From Bartonella phoceensis (lineage in GTDB: Bacteria; Pseudomonadota; Alphaproteobacteria; Rhizobiales; Rhizobiaceae): a stretch of 64,000 bases of DNA. A model generated the notes under the pieces. That model had not been told where the DNA came from. It was given only the letters and a program-made list of their open reading frames with translations, and made no database searches. Of the stretch, positions 52,878 to 62,273 are shown in pieces; the stretch's first letter is position 1; the number at the start of each line of letters is the position of its first letter. The DNA lies in the NCBI RefSeq assembly GCF_902825145.1, contig NZ_CADEAD010000001.1:248001-312000 (forward strand), written 5' to 3'. Both the position numbers and the translations under genes were made by a program.

Positions 52878-54275
52878 TCAATAAGATGCACGCGATTTTA
52901 AAGAAATATAATCTTTGACTATTTTTTCATCATTAGCAAGACCTATAAAATGTTCTTCGCGTTCCATTAAATTATTGAGACAAGGTGGCCATGGAGGGTT
53001 AAATCCACAAGCATTTTTGATAGCATCAGGAAATTTAGCAGGATGAGCGGTAGAAAGGACGATCATCGGAATATGGGGTTGCTTGTTTTCGCGGGCCACT
53101 TTTAGTGCAACAGCTGTATGTGGATCAGCGATATAGCCACTTTCTTTATAAACACTGTCAATTGTTTGTGCTGTTTCAGTTATGTTACTTTTTCCGGCAG
53201 AAAACAGAGAACGAATATTTTTGATTTGTTTTTCATTAAGATTAAAACGTCCTGATTTTTTCAACTTTTCCATCGCCTTGCGAATCCACATTGAATCACG
53301 ATCACCACTTTCAAACAGTAAGCGTTCAAAATTAGAAGAGACTTGAATATCCATAGAGGGTGATGTTGTATGGGTTATGGGACGTGTTTCATAAGTACCG
53401 TTGGCTAATGTACGTACGAGGATGTCATTATCATTTGTTGCAATGACGAGTTGGGCAATGGGTAAACCCATACGAGCAGCAACATAACCTGCAAAAATAT
53501 CACCGAAATTTCCAGTAGGAACAGTAAATGAGACGGCTCTATCAGGAGCACCCAAGGAAAGTGCGGATGAAAAATAATAAACAATTTGCGCCATGATACG
53601 CGCCCAATTTATGGAATTAACTCCTGCAAGCGCCCTTTTTTGACGGAAATTATGGTCATTAAACATTGCTTTAACGAGTGCTTGGCAATCATCAAAATCG
53701 CCTTCAATGGAGATGGCATGAACATTTGTACTGTGATTGGTTGTTATTTGTCTCTGCTGAATAGGTGATACGCGTCCTTTGGGAAATAAAATAAAAACAT
53801 CTGAGTTTTCTCTTCCAGCAAAGGCCTGTATTGCAGCACCACCTGTATCACCTGATGTGGCAGCAATAATTGTTGCGTGTCTCTTTTTTTTAATCAGAAT
53901 GTAATTCATTAAACGAGAAAGAAACTGCATTGCAACATCTTTGAATGCTAAAGTAGGTCCGTAAGAAAGTTCAAGGATAAATTCATCTGTTCCAGTCTGC
54001 CGTAATGGACAAATTGCTGGATGATGAAAAGAAGCATAAGATTCAGCAATTATATTTTCAAAAATGGTATATTCAATTTCGTTATTCACAAAAGGCCAAA
54101 GAATTTTTTGAGCGATTGTCGCATAGGATTGGCCACGAAGCGTTCGTAATACATCAAATGATAATTGGGGAAAATCTTCTGGAAGATAAAGACCACCATC
54201 ACGAGCCAGTCCAGTCATGATAACTTCAATAAAGCCTAAAACAGGTGCTTCACCTCTTGTGCTGATATATTTCAT
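52878..54275 (-). CDS. thrC: Threonine synthase
   Basis: A 465-residue PLP enzyme converting O-phosphohomoserine to threonine. It starts MKYISTRGEAPVLGFIEVIMTGLARDGGLYLPE, as in the family. The PLP lysine is in LELSYGPTLAFKDVAMQFL (about residue 113), and IIAATSGDTGGAAIQAFAGR and FTVPTGNFGDIFAGYVAARMGLPI follow. It is the long, fungal-like/Escherichia-type ThrC. An AAGGAAAAAAC run precedes ATG 54275. Together with lysC and thrB it completes much of the aspartate-to-threonine route visible here. Confidence 0.96.
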   Translation of the reverse strand: MKYISTRGEAPVLGFIEVIMTGLARDGGLYLPEDFPQLSFDVLRTLRGQSYATIAQKILWPFVNNEIEYTIFENIIAESYASFHHPAICPLRQTGTDEFILELSYGPTLAFKDVAMQFLSRLMNYILIKKKRHATIIAATSGDTGGAAIQAFAGRENSDVFILFPKGRVSPIQQRQITTNHSTNVHAISIEGDFDDCQALVKAMFNDHNFRQKRALAGVNSINWARIMAQIVYYFSSALSLGAPDRAVSFTVPTGNFGDIFAGYVAARMGLPIAQLVIATNDNDILVRTLANGTYETRPITHTTSPSMDIQVSSNFERLLFESGDRDSMWIRKAMEKLKKSGRFNLNEKQIKNIRSLFSAGKSNITETAQTIDSVYKESGYIADPHTAVALKVARENKQPHIPMIVLSTAHPAKFPDAIKNACGFNPPWPPCLNNLMEREEHFIGLANDEKIVKDYISLKSRASY

Positions 54276-54917
54276 AAGTTTTTTCCTTTTTTTATTTTCT
54301 GCAAGTTGGTGAAGTTATTTATCCATGTTTTTAATAATATTTAATTTATTAAATAAAAGAAACCTTTTTGTTTATTATTGTAAATAATGAAAAGCAATGA
54401 AATTTATCCTTTCGGGTATTGAGATATAAAAGAATAATATTTATGAAAATTTCGTCGTAGTTGAGGAATCTTTTTCTATTATTCGTTCACGTATTTCATA
54501 TTTCCTGTTCATTAAAAAAAACTCCTGAATATTAAATAAATACTCAGAATAGTGTTTTTCAAATATCTTTCTTGTAAAAATCCAATTGTTTTTAGTTATT
54601 TTTATTCTTACTTTTTATCATTAACTCATATAAAAACTGATTTCTCTTAAATAATATATCATGAATCATACTGGAGGATTTATAAGGTTATTTCATGGCA
54701 TTCTATGCATAAGCTGCATATCTGAAGTAATTTTTGTTTCATCCAAATATCAATTTTCGTGCTAAAAGATATTATATTTGTGCTATGCAATGTTGTTGTT
54801 AATAAGTAAGATTATTCATAGAGAGAGCATAAAAAACAGCCTACCCAATTATGTGAGGTAGGCTGCAATTTAAATACACTTTAAAAAAAACAAAAAAGTA
54901 AGCAAATAAACTTCAGA
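54276..54917. other. 642-bp AT-rich spacer before the small-protein cluster
   Basis: No ORF of note. The right-hand end holds the terminator for the small-protein genes (54831-54866). The left part presumably carries the thrC promoter. The region is markedly more AT-rich than the flanking housekeeping genes. Confidence 0.45.
54831..54866 (-). terminator. Rho-independent terminator of the small-protein cluster
   Basis: CAGCCTACC (54837-54845) pairs perfectly with GGTAGGCTG (54857-54865) around an 11-base loop. Read on the minus strand, the stem is followed directly by TTTTTT (54836-54831). It lies 52 bases after the stop of the last small gene. Confidence 0.85.
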
Positions 54918-55286
54918 TTATGTGGCTTGAGTTTTACCTATTGCCCACCCGATTATCGCACTGAATATGGCCATAACAGAACCGGTCAAAGCTCCAAAAC
55001 TAAAAGCTCCTACTGTAGTAAATAATCCCAGCGTAATGGGTTCAAATACAACTTTCTCAAACTTTTCTTCAAGGGCGTTTTCATTTTTTGCTTCATGAGT
55101 AAAATCTGGCAAATGGAAAGTAACCATATTGATTGCGTTATTTTTTTCTTCTTCCATTACAGAAACAAAACTATCTGGTTGATGGTTACTTCTTAAATAG
55201 TTTGCATGAACACTCACAACCTGTGAAAGAAAAAAAGCAACTAATATAAAAATATTTAATACGTTATTTTTAAATATCTTGACCAT
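54918..55286 (-). CDS. Small secreted/membrane paralogue 1 (unknown function)
   Basis: A 122-residue protein and third gene of the tandem trio. It has a signal peptide (MVKIFKNNVLNIFILVAFFLSQVVSVHA, likely cleaved VHA/N at 28-29), a polar acidic middle (residues 29-80), the motif FEKVVFEPITLG, and a hydrophobic Gly/Ala-rich C-terminal segment (about 86-118, TTVGAFSFGALTGSVMAIFSAIIGWAIG). GAGGT lies six bases before ATG 55286. Its start region and signal peptide match the two neighbours while the mature part differs. I do not recognise the family beyond a Bartonella-type exported hypothetical. Membrane insertion after export is plausible. Confidence 0.75.
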   Translation of the reverse strand: MVKIFKNNVLNIFILVAFFLSQVVSVHANYLRSNHQPDSFVSVMEEEKNNAINMVTFHLPDFTHEAKNENALEEKFEKVVFEPITLGLFTTVGAFSFGALTGSVMAIFSAIIGWAIGKTQAT

Positions 55287-55407
55287 AATTCCACCTCAAA
55301 TATTTTACTATGTTTATATTGAATAATGTCAGCATATCAGTGAACACACAAAGAGAAAGACGAGAGCATTTAAAGCACTCGTTGATTTTAGTGGAGCAAT
55401 ACACTTT

Positions 55408-55422
55408 ATCATCAGTGATGAT
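55408..55422. repeat. Palindrome upstream of paralogue 1
   Basis: ATCATCA-G-TGATGAT, seven-base arms around one base, 121 bp before the start of paralogue 1. On the minus strand it follows a -35-like TTGTTA directly. It differs from the element upstream of paralogues 2 and 3. Confidence 0.45.
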
Positions 55423-55484
55423 TAACAAGCACATAACACATTTACTGCTTAATTTTACACCAAAGGTCCGCTCTTTTGGGAAGT

Positions 55485-55850
55485 TCAATTTTCAAAAGCT
55501 GATTTGATAAGTATGACTATTTTACCTATTATCAATCCTAATAGCATGCTTGCTGCACTTGTTACATACCCAAGTGCCATACCAACTCCAAAAGTTCCTA
55601 TTGTAACGGGTTCAAGTACTTTCTCGATTTTTCCTTCAATAGGAACCTCATTTTCTACTCCATAATTTAAACTTGTGGCATAGAAAGTAGCTATATTGAC
55701 TGTATTTTCGTTTCTCTGTTCTGTTACAAAGAACTCTTTTTCATGAGAGTCATTATTCAAATATTTTGCATTAACATTCACAATTTGTGAAAAAGAAAAA
55801 GCCAGCGCAATAAAAACACTTAATACATAATTGTTAAATATTTTTACCAT
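55485..55850 (-). CDS. Small secreted/membrane paralogue 2 (unknown function)
   Basis: A 121-residue protein, second of the tandem trio. The signal peptide MVKIFNNYVLSVFIALAFSFSQIVNVNA (cleavage VNA/K at 28-29) is close to those of the neighbours. The mature part has a polar middle, the motif KIEKVLEPVTIGTFG and a hydrophobic C-terminus (about 86-116, GMALGYVTSAASMLLGLIIGKIVILI) ending in a charged tail. I choose ATG 55850 with GGAGGT seven bases upstream. An upstream in-frame start at 55874 would bypass that site and the signal peptide. An inverted repeat lies 99 bp upstream. No known domain was recognised. Confidence 0.75.
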   Translation of the reverse strand: MVKIFNNYVLSVFIALAFSFSQIVNVNAKYLNNDSHEKEFFVTEQRNENTVNIATFYATSLNYGVENEVPIEGKIEKVLEPVTIGTFGVGMALGYVTSAASMLLGLIIGKIVILIKSAFEN

Positions 55851-55949
55851 AATTTTCACCTCCAAATACTTCATTTAGTACAAGCTGGGAAATGCAGAGG
55901 TTTTGATGTTCTCCACAGACTTTCTGTTTGTAGCAAAACACAGCAACCC

Positions 55950-55987
55950 CATTATGTAACTTTTACAATAACTAACGATACATAATG
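55950..55987. repeat. Inverted-repeat element upstream of paralogue 2
   Basis: CATTATGTA (55950-55958) and TACATAATG (55979-55987) with a 20-base spacer. There are exactly 99 bases between its near arm and the start codon of paralogue 2. The same arms, spacer length and offset occur upstream of paralogue 3. It also lies 32 bases after the stop of paralogue 3. Confidence 0.7.
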
Positions 55988-56019
55988 AAGCCGTTTTTAA
56001 AACTGGATATTAAGCAAAT

Positions 56020-56355
56020 TTATCCAAATATTGCTACTAGGTCTTTTACCCATTCTAGTACAGATCCTATGATATTGAGTACATAGCTAATAGCCAATAA
56101 TCCTAATGCTACCGTTACAACTTCAACTACGTTTTCAACTTTTCCTTCAACTTTTGCTTCATAACTTACAGCTGGAATACGGAAACCATCCGTATTGCCT
56201 GCTTTTCCCTTTTCATTTCCTATTATGGAAATAGAAACCCCTCCTTTTTGAGAGACATTTCTAAAATAATTTGCATGAACATGCACAACATGTGAAAAAG
56301 AAAAAACAAGTGCAACAAAAATACTTAACAGATAATTTTTAAAAACTTTGAACAT
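56020..56355 (-). CDS. Small secreted/membrane paralogue 3 (unknown function)
   Basis: A 111-residue protein, first transcribed gene of the trio. Its signal peptide is MFKVFKNYLLSIFVALVFSFSHVVHVHA (cleavage VHA/N at 28-29). The mature part has a polar Gly/Lys-containing stretch, the motif GKVENVVEVVTVALG and a C-terminal hydrophobic to amphipathic helix (about 80-111, LGLLAISYVLNIIGSVLEWVKDLVAIFG). GAGGT lies seven bases before ATG 56355. A strong promoter-like sequence interwoven with an inverted repeat lies about 90-145 bp upstream. No domain is recognised. The hydrophobic, possibly membrane-active C-terminus could suit a toxin-like, pore-forming or membrane-anchored surface protein; that is inference. 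Confidence 0.75.
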   Translation of the reverse strand: MFKVFKNYLLSIFVALVFSFSHVVHVHANYFRNVSQKGGVSISIIGNEKGKAGNTDGFRIPAVSYEAKVEGKVENVVEVVTVALGLLAISYVLNIIGSVLEWVKDLVAIFG

Positions 56356-56445
56356 AACTTCTACCTCAAATATTCTTTACTTAAATAAGTAAATAGATAC
56401 AATGTAAATACACAAATTATGACAAAAACTAACCACACTTTTGAC

Positions 56446-56474
56446 ACTATATATCATTATGTATTATCAGTCAA
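56446..56474 (-). promoter_or_regulatory. Sigma-70-like promoter of the small-protein cluster
   Basis: On the minus strand TTGACT (56474-56469) and TATAGT (56451-56446) are separated by exactly 17 bases. Transcription would begin near 56439, giving a leader of about 84 bases before the start of paralogue 3. The proximal arm of the inverted repeat lies inside the 17-base spacer, and the -35 hexamer lies between the two arms. Confidence 0.65.
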
Positions 56475-56499
56475 CAATAAAAATACATAATGATATATA
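56448..56499. repeat. Perfect 18-bp inverted repeat upstream of paralogue 3
   Basis: Arms 56448-56465 and 56482-56499 are perfectly complementary (18 bp each) around a 16-base spacer. The core arms CATTATGTA (56455-56463) and TACATAATG (56484-56492), with 20 bases between them, are identical to the element upstream of paralogue 2. The position, 99 bases before the start codon, is also identical. Confidence 0.85.
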
Positions 56500-57955
56500 A
56501 TTGTATTTTAAAAAAATTATGATTAAAGGTAGTATCGGTGTTTATAAAAAATTATTTCTTAAGTATTTTAAGACAAATTCGTAAGAAAGCTATGATCTCT
56601 CAAGGGAGATGATGGGTGTTTATAATGCGCGTATAAACTATGTTTTTGAAATACGTTACCGTAAATCATATATACAATAATAAATAAAACATATTTCATT
56701 TTTCTGTTATATAATTTATTTTAATATTTAAAATAAAGAGTGTATTTTAATATTTGAGTTTATATATGTTTTTAAAAATATATTTGAATATAAATCTTTT
56801 ATAAGAAAGATTTTAAGTTTTTTATGGGGAAAAAATATGAATATACCGTTTATTATTTAATGTTTAGTACACAATAAATATGAAAATGATGATAAGCTTT
56901 TGTCAAAAGATCAAATACTAAATTTATTGACAATTTTTTTCATAATAGCGATGACTATTGGAGCGTATATTTTGCAAAACGGTATCGAAACGTCACCTAA
57001 TCGTTGTATCTATTTGTGTTGTTATGATCTGGAAGTGTATCATACTGCATGACAAATTTTGTATAGATTTCTTATTATGCAACACTAAAAATGTACATTT
57101 TTTACAATGAAACACAGCTCAAATCGGATGTCGATGAAGGTTTCACTAATATGTCTAGAAAACTGCGTACTGTTTACCATAGGCAATCAATGTAATTATA
57201 TCTTATATATCTTAACTTTTATAGACATAATTTATAAAATAAGTGTTATTCATTTCCGATTTTTGTTGTCGATTTTTTTCGTTTTAATGGAAGCACCAGG
57301 AATGTCTTTACATACCTAAAAAATGTTTTTATTAAAAAATGAAAGTTTTTGATAGGAGTTTTTGGCAGGATTAAAATGAGTATTTGTGCTCATTCAAAAG
57401 AATTCTGTCCTGAAGGCTATACCATTTGATAGTATCTTAAACGTAATGAACTTTTTTGAATACTACTTTTTATATGTATTTGAGGATTTAAGCGTAGCAT
57501 TTTTATCTTCTGCAAAGATTGGCGAAAAGTTTTACCTGTTGGAGTGGAAGAAAAAATCACTGTACTCCACACTTTAGATGGAGTGAGAACAACAGTTTTA
57601 TAAAAGAAACTAATATTCGTCGAAAGATGTTTACAATCAAATCTTCCGATTCGTTCAGATATAAAATCATTGGTATATTTATTAGAAATTTGAAACGGTT
57701 TCCCTCATATAATGTAGCAAATTCAAAGCATGAATAAAAAAATCCTGCAAAAGATTATCTTTTATAAAGGTACATTTAAAAATCTTATTCCCCAATTGTT
57801 ATTTGTATACACTGCAACTGAAGATATATAAGATCACTGGAGTCATACGCACATTAAATACACAGAACATCCCTTAAGGAAAAAGAACCTTGATAAAAAC
57901 CCTTCTTCCCTTCTTTAAGAGAATTTATAAACTAGTATATATCCAGAAGATTTTT
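56500..57955. other. 1.46-kb gene-poor AT-rich region
   Basis: Between the promoter of the small-protein cluster and the HAD phosphatase gene. Three plus-strand frames of 63-72 codons (57107, 57386, 57519) have no start signals or family resemblance and are not called. One short hydrophobic frame at 56900-57052 is listed separately. The region looks like decayed accessory DNA; no repeat or integrase remnant is recognised. Confidence 0.5.
56900..57052 (+). pseudogene. Possible remnant of a small membrane protein
   Basis: An open stretch of 58 codons from 56879 to the TGA at 57050-57052, with TTG 56900 as the only early start. It encodes SKDQILNLLTIFFIIAMTIGAYILQNG, one membrane helix reminiscent of the C-terminal part of DUF2335-type proteins. 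There is no ribosome binding site. It may be a decayed gene fragment or chance. Confidence 0.2.
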
Positions 57956-58657
57956 TTATGATAAATCTTGCCATGCCGCCATTGCCTCTAAGACTTCTGT
58001 TAAATAAGCGTGTTTGGCGATAACTGTTTCAGCTCCAGCTTCTGCAAGTATATTAGAGTGTCCAAGGTAGCTATGTGATCCTCCAGTAAAGCCGATGACA
58101 CGCATGCCTGCAGCAGTAGCTGCATGTACACCATGAAGTGAATCTTCTATAACAATAGTATTTTTGGGCTCTGCGTGTAATTGTTGTGCGGCAAAAAGAA
58201 AAACATCAGGAGCGGGTTTCGTTTTTTTTGTTCCAACTTCAGGAGCGGAAAATATTTTATCTTTACCATAAAAAAGATCGTACAGATCAACGATCTTGAG
58301 CATCTCTTTTATATCTATATTCTTTGCATTAGAGCAGATACAGTAAGGATAGCGCGTTTGAATGAACTCTAATACTTCTCTTATACCATCAATAGGACAT
58401 AATTCAGTTTTTATCTGTGCTCGAAAAAGATCTGTCATTTGAGTTATAAGATGAGCAGAAATTGGTTTTTCTGTTTCTTGTTCAATTTGTTTAAGAATAT
58501 CGCGAAAAATAAGTCCCGCATAACGTTCACTCAATTCTTCAGGTGATATTTCATATCCTGTTTGTTTAAGTAATTGAGATCCAATTTTTGCTGCGAGATA
58601 CTCAGAGTCTACCAGAACTCCATCACAATCAAAAATAATGAGATCTATTTGAGGCAT
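57956..58657 (-). CDS. HAD-superfamily phosphatase (phosphoglycolate-phosphatase-like)
   Basis: A 233-residue HAD subfamily IA hydrolase. Motif I is LIIFDCDGVLVDSEYLAAK (DxD, residues 9-11), motif II is the Ser in YCICSNAKN, motif III is KTKPAPDVFLFAAQQL (Lys), and motif IV is TIVIEDSLHGVHAATAAGMRVIGF. A helical cap lies between motifs I and II. The substrate is not fixed by sequence; sugar phosphates are typical. It diverges from ccrM with 317 bp between starts. Confidence 0.9.
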   Translation of the reverse strand: MPQIDLIIFDCDGVLVDSEYLAAKIGSQLLKQTGYEISPEELSERYAGLIFRDILKQIEQETEKPISAHLITQMTDLFRAQIKTELCPIDGIREVLEFIQTRYPYCICSNAKNIDIKEMLKIVDLYDLFYGKDKIFSAPEVGTKKTKPAPDVFLFAAQQLHAEPKNTIVIEDSLHGVHAATAAGMRVIGFTGGSHSYLGHSNILAEAGAETVIAKHAYLTEVLEAMAAWQDLS

Positions 58658-60111
<1,454 letters not shown>

Positions 60112-60422
60112 AGAAAAATTAAGCTGATAGCATCATTACATGAATCAGCTTTCAACGTTGCATTCTTGTACTCAGATGCTTGATAAAGAGGGACATCTGC
60201 TTTTTTATTAATATTTTTGTGCACATACAAATTCTGCTTGTGATTTGCAGGTGAATGTTTGTTTGATGATTCATTATAACAGGGGACGGGAATGAGAAAA
60301 TCTCATTGTATTCGAGGATTTTATTTAAATTGAAAACAGTGAATAATCATTACAAACTGCTATGTCTTATGAAGGGTAGTGTGAAGTTTTGTATATTAAA
60401 CTAAAAAATTCATTGATAAGGG
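60112..60422. other. 311-bp convergent spacer
   Basis: Between ccrM and mutY, with both 3' ends facing in. AT-rich, no clear terminator or gene. Confidence 0.4.
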
Positions 60423-61481
60423 TTATTTGGATCCAAAAGAATCGGGAATCGCTACAGAAATAGCTTTTTTCATAACTGTAGGAAGTGCTTCTTCGGTGAG
60501 ATGATGGATATCGCACCACCAACCATTTTTATGATTCATTTTGCGAATACTGTTAGTATAATAAACGTCAAGTTTCAAAGAAAAGTGGGTAAAAATATGC
60601 GTAATTTGTCCTTTGAATTGCCAGTTGGCATTAAAGGGTGCATTCTGGAGTCCATTTTCACCGTTTATTCCGATATTGTTAGGAATCTGAGTCATTCCAC
60701 CGAGAAGTTTTTTTCCCTGTCTTTTTTCCAAATAAATTTGCCTCTTTTCATTCAGTACAACAAAAGCAACGGCAATTTTTGAAGGACGTTCTTTTTTAGG
60801 TGCTTTGACTGGAAAAGCCTCTACTGTTTTCATCTTTTCTGCTTTGCACGGACTTTGAAGAGGGCAGAGGGAACAAAATGGTTTACGTGGTGTACAAATG
60901 ATTGCTCCAAGATCCATCATTGCTTGAGCAAAGTCACCAGGACGATCTAAAGCAGTAATTTCTAGTGTTTTTTCTTTGATTTCAGCTTTTGCTCTTGGCA
61001 ATGCTGAAGTGATAGCAAATAAGCGGGTTACGACGCGTTCAACGTTACTATCAACAACTGCTACAGGCTGGTTAAAAGCAATTGCGGCAATAGCTGCAGC
61101 AGTGTAGTCTCCAATACCTGAGAGAGTCCGTAATGCTTTTACAGACTGTGGAAATTGTCCTCCGTAGTTTTCCACAAGTTGTCTGGCACAATTTTTAAGA
61201 TTATGTGCACGTGAATAATAACCAAGTCCAGCCCATGCCTTCAGGATATCATCTTGTGAAGCTTTTGCTAAAGAGGAGAGGTCAGGCCAAAGTTTCAGAA
61301 ATTTTTGAAAATAAGGTTTTACAGTTTCGACCGTTGTTTGTTGAAGCATGATTTCAGAAAGCCAAACACGGTAAGGATCAGGGCGAATGCCTTGTGTTTG
61401 TTCTTCTGGAGTAATACGCCATGGCAAAAGTCGATGCTTCCGATCGTACCAAGAGAGGAGGTGCGAAGAAATTTCATGCAT
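60423..61481 (-). CDS. mutY: A/G-specific adenine glycosylase
   Basis: A 352-residue base-excision enzyme removing A opposite 8-oxoG. It contains LLPWR, WLSEIMLQQTTVETVKPYFQKFL, the helix-hairpin-helix LRTLSGIGDYTAAAIAAIAFNQPVAVVDSNVERVVTRLF with the catalytic Asp, and the iron-sulfur cluster CTPRKPFCSLCPLQSPC (C-x6-C-x2-C-x5-C). A C-terminal NUDIX-like domain (about 225-345) recognises 8-oxoG. All key residues are present. It diverges from the DUF721 gene, and the mutY-DUF721-dsbA order is the rhizobial one. Confidence 0.96.
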   Translation of the reverse strand: MHEISSHLLSWYDRKHRLLPWRITPEEQTQGIRPDPYRVWLSEIMLQQTTVETVKPYFQKFLKLWPDLSSLAKASQDDILKAWAGLGYYSRAHNLKNCARQLVENYGGQFPQSVKALRTLSGIGDYTAAAIAAIAFNQPVAVVDSNVERVVTRLFAITSALPRAKAEIKEKTLEITALDRPGDFAQAMMDLGAIICTPRKPFCSLCPLQSPCKAEKMKTVEAFPVKAPKKERPSKIAVAFVVLNEKRQIYLEKRQGKKLLGGMTQIPNNIGINGENGLQNAPFNANWQFKGQITHIFTHFSLKLDVYYTNSIRKMNHKNGWWCDIHHLTEEALPTVMKKAISVAIPDSFGSK

Positions 61482-61689
61482 ATTTATTTTTAACCATAGG
61501 AAAATATAAAATGCAAAAGGAAAAAACGTTTGTTTTACAATTCATATTTTATTTTGCCTCTTTATTAAAAAAAATGGTTGGACGAGAATTGGACTTTGTT
61601 GGTATTTAATAAAGGGTGCTGTGTAAAATAGTTTTTGAACAAAAGAAATTGCTATAATTGAGTTGATGAATAAACGATAATCTAAAAAA

Positions 61690-62190
61690 ATGAGAAACCA
61701 ATTTGAAAAGCGCTATTTTTATTCTCTTGCTGAGACGGTATCCAAAATGCTCGATCCAGTTTTACGTAAACGGACAGGACTTAATGTCGAACTGATAAAA
61801 CATTGGCCACAGATTGCAGGTTATGATATCGGTGAACATACAATGCCGATTAAGATTATTTGGAAATGTCGTGCGGCTCAGGATGAAGTTTTTCAACCTG
61901 CAACACTTATTGTAGCATGTGAAGGGTTTACTGCCTTGAAATTGATGCATGAAACAAATGAATTGCTCCATAGAATTAATGTTTTTTTTGGGTATATTGC
62001 TATTGATCGTATCAAGATTGAGCAAAGATATATATCTGATCCAACAAATTATGTACCGGTGATGTCAGATCCGAATGAAAACGATAAAAACCATCTCAAA
62101 AAAATGCTTGAGGGAGTTAAAAACGAAAATTTACGCCAATCACTTTATAAACTTGGCTGTTGCATTTTTGCAGAAAAAAATAATAAATAG
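61690..62190 (+). CDS. DUF721 (DciA-like) protein
   Basis: A 166-residue protein with the DUF721 domain: VSKMLDPVLRKRTGLNVELIKHWPQIAGYDIGEHTMPIKIIW (residues 15-56), TLIVACEGFTALKLMHETNELLHRINVFFGYIAIDRIKIEQ (about 75-115). Members of this domain include DciA, the helicase loader of many bacteria; whether this one acts so is inferred. The C-terminus is charged. It is 26-83 bp upstream of the DsbA-like gene. Confidence 0.85.
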   Translation: MRNQFEKRYFYSLAETVSKMLDPVLRKRTGLNVELIKHWPQIAGYDIGEHTMPIKIIWKCRAAQDEVFQPATLIVACEGFTALKLMHETNELLHRINVFFGYIAIDRIKIEQRYISDPTNYVPVMSDPNENDKNHLKKMLEGVKNENLRQSLYKLGCCIFAEKNNK

Positions 62191-62273
62191 TAAGGTGTTT
62201 TATATATTTTCCTTTAGTGTATGAGAATATGTTAAATTCTTATTCGTTTAATAACAACAGAAAAGTATTATTT

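Noticed and set aside
55950..55987. Inverted repeat as a terminator of paralogue 3
   Set aside because: The arms are AT-rich with a 20-base loop and no following U-run; the same element sits upstream of a promoter at the first copy.
57386..57737. Two overlapping frames in the AT-rich island
   Set aside because: They overlap in different frames, lack start signals and show no family motif; not enough even for a pseudogene call.
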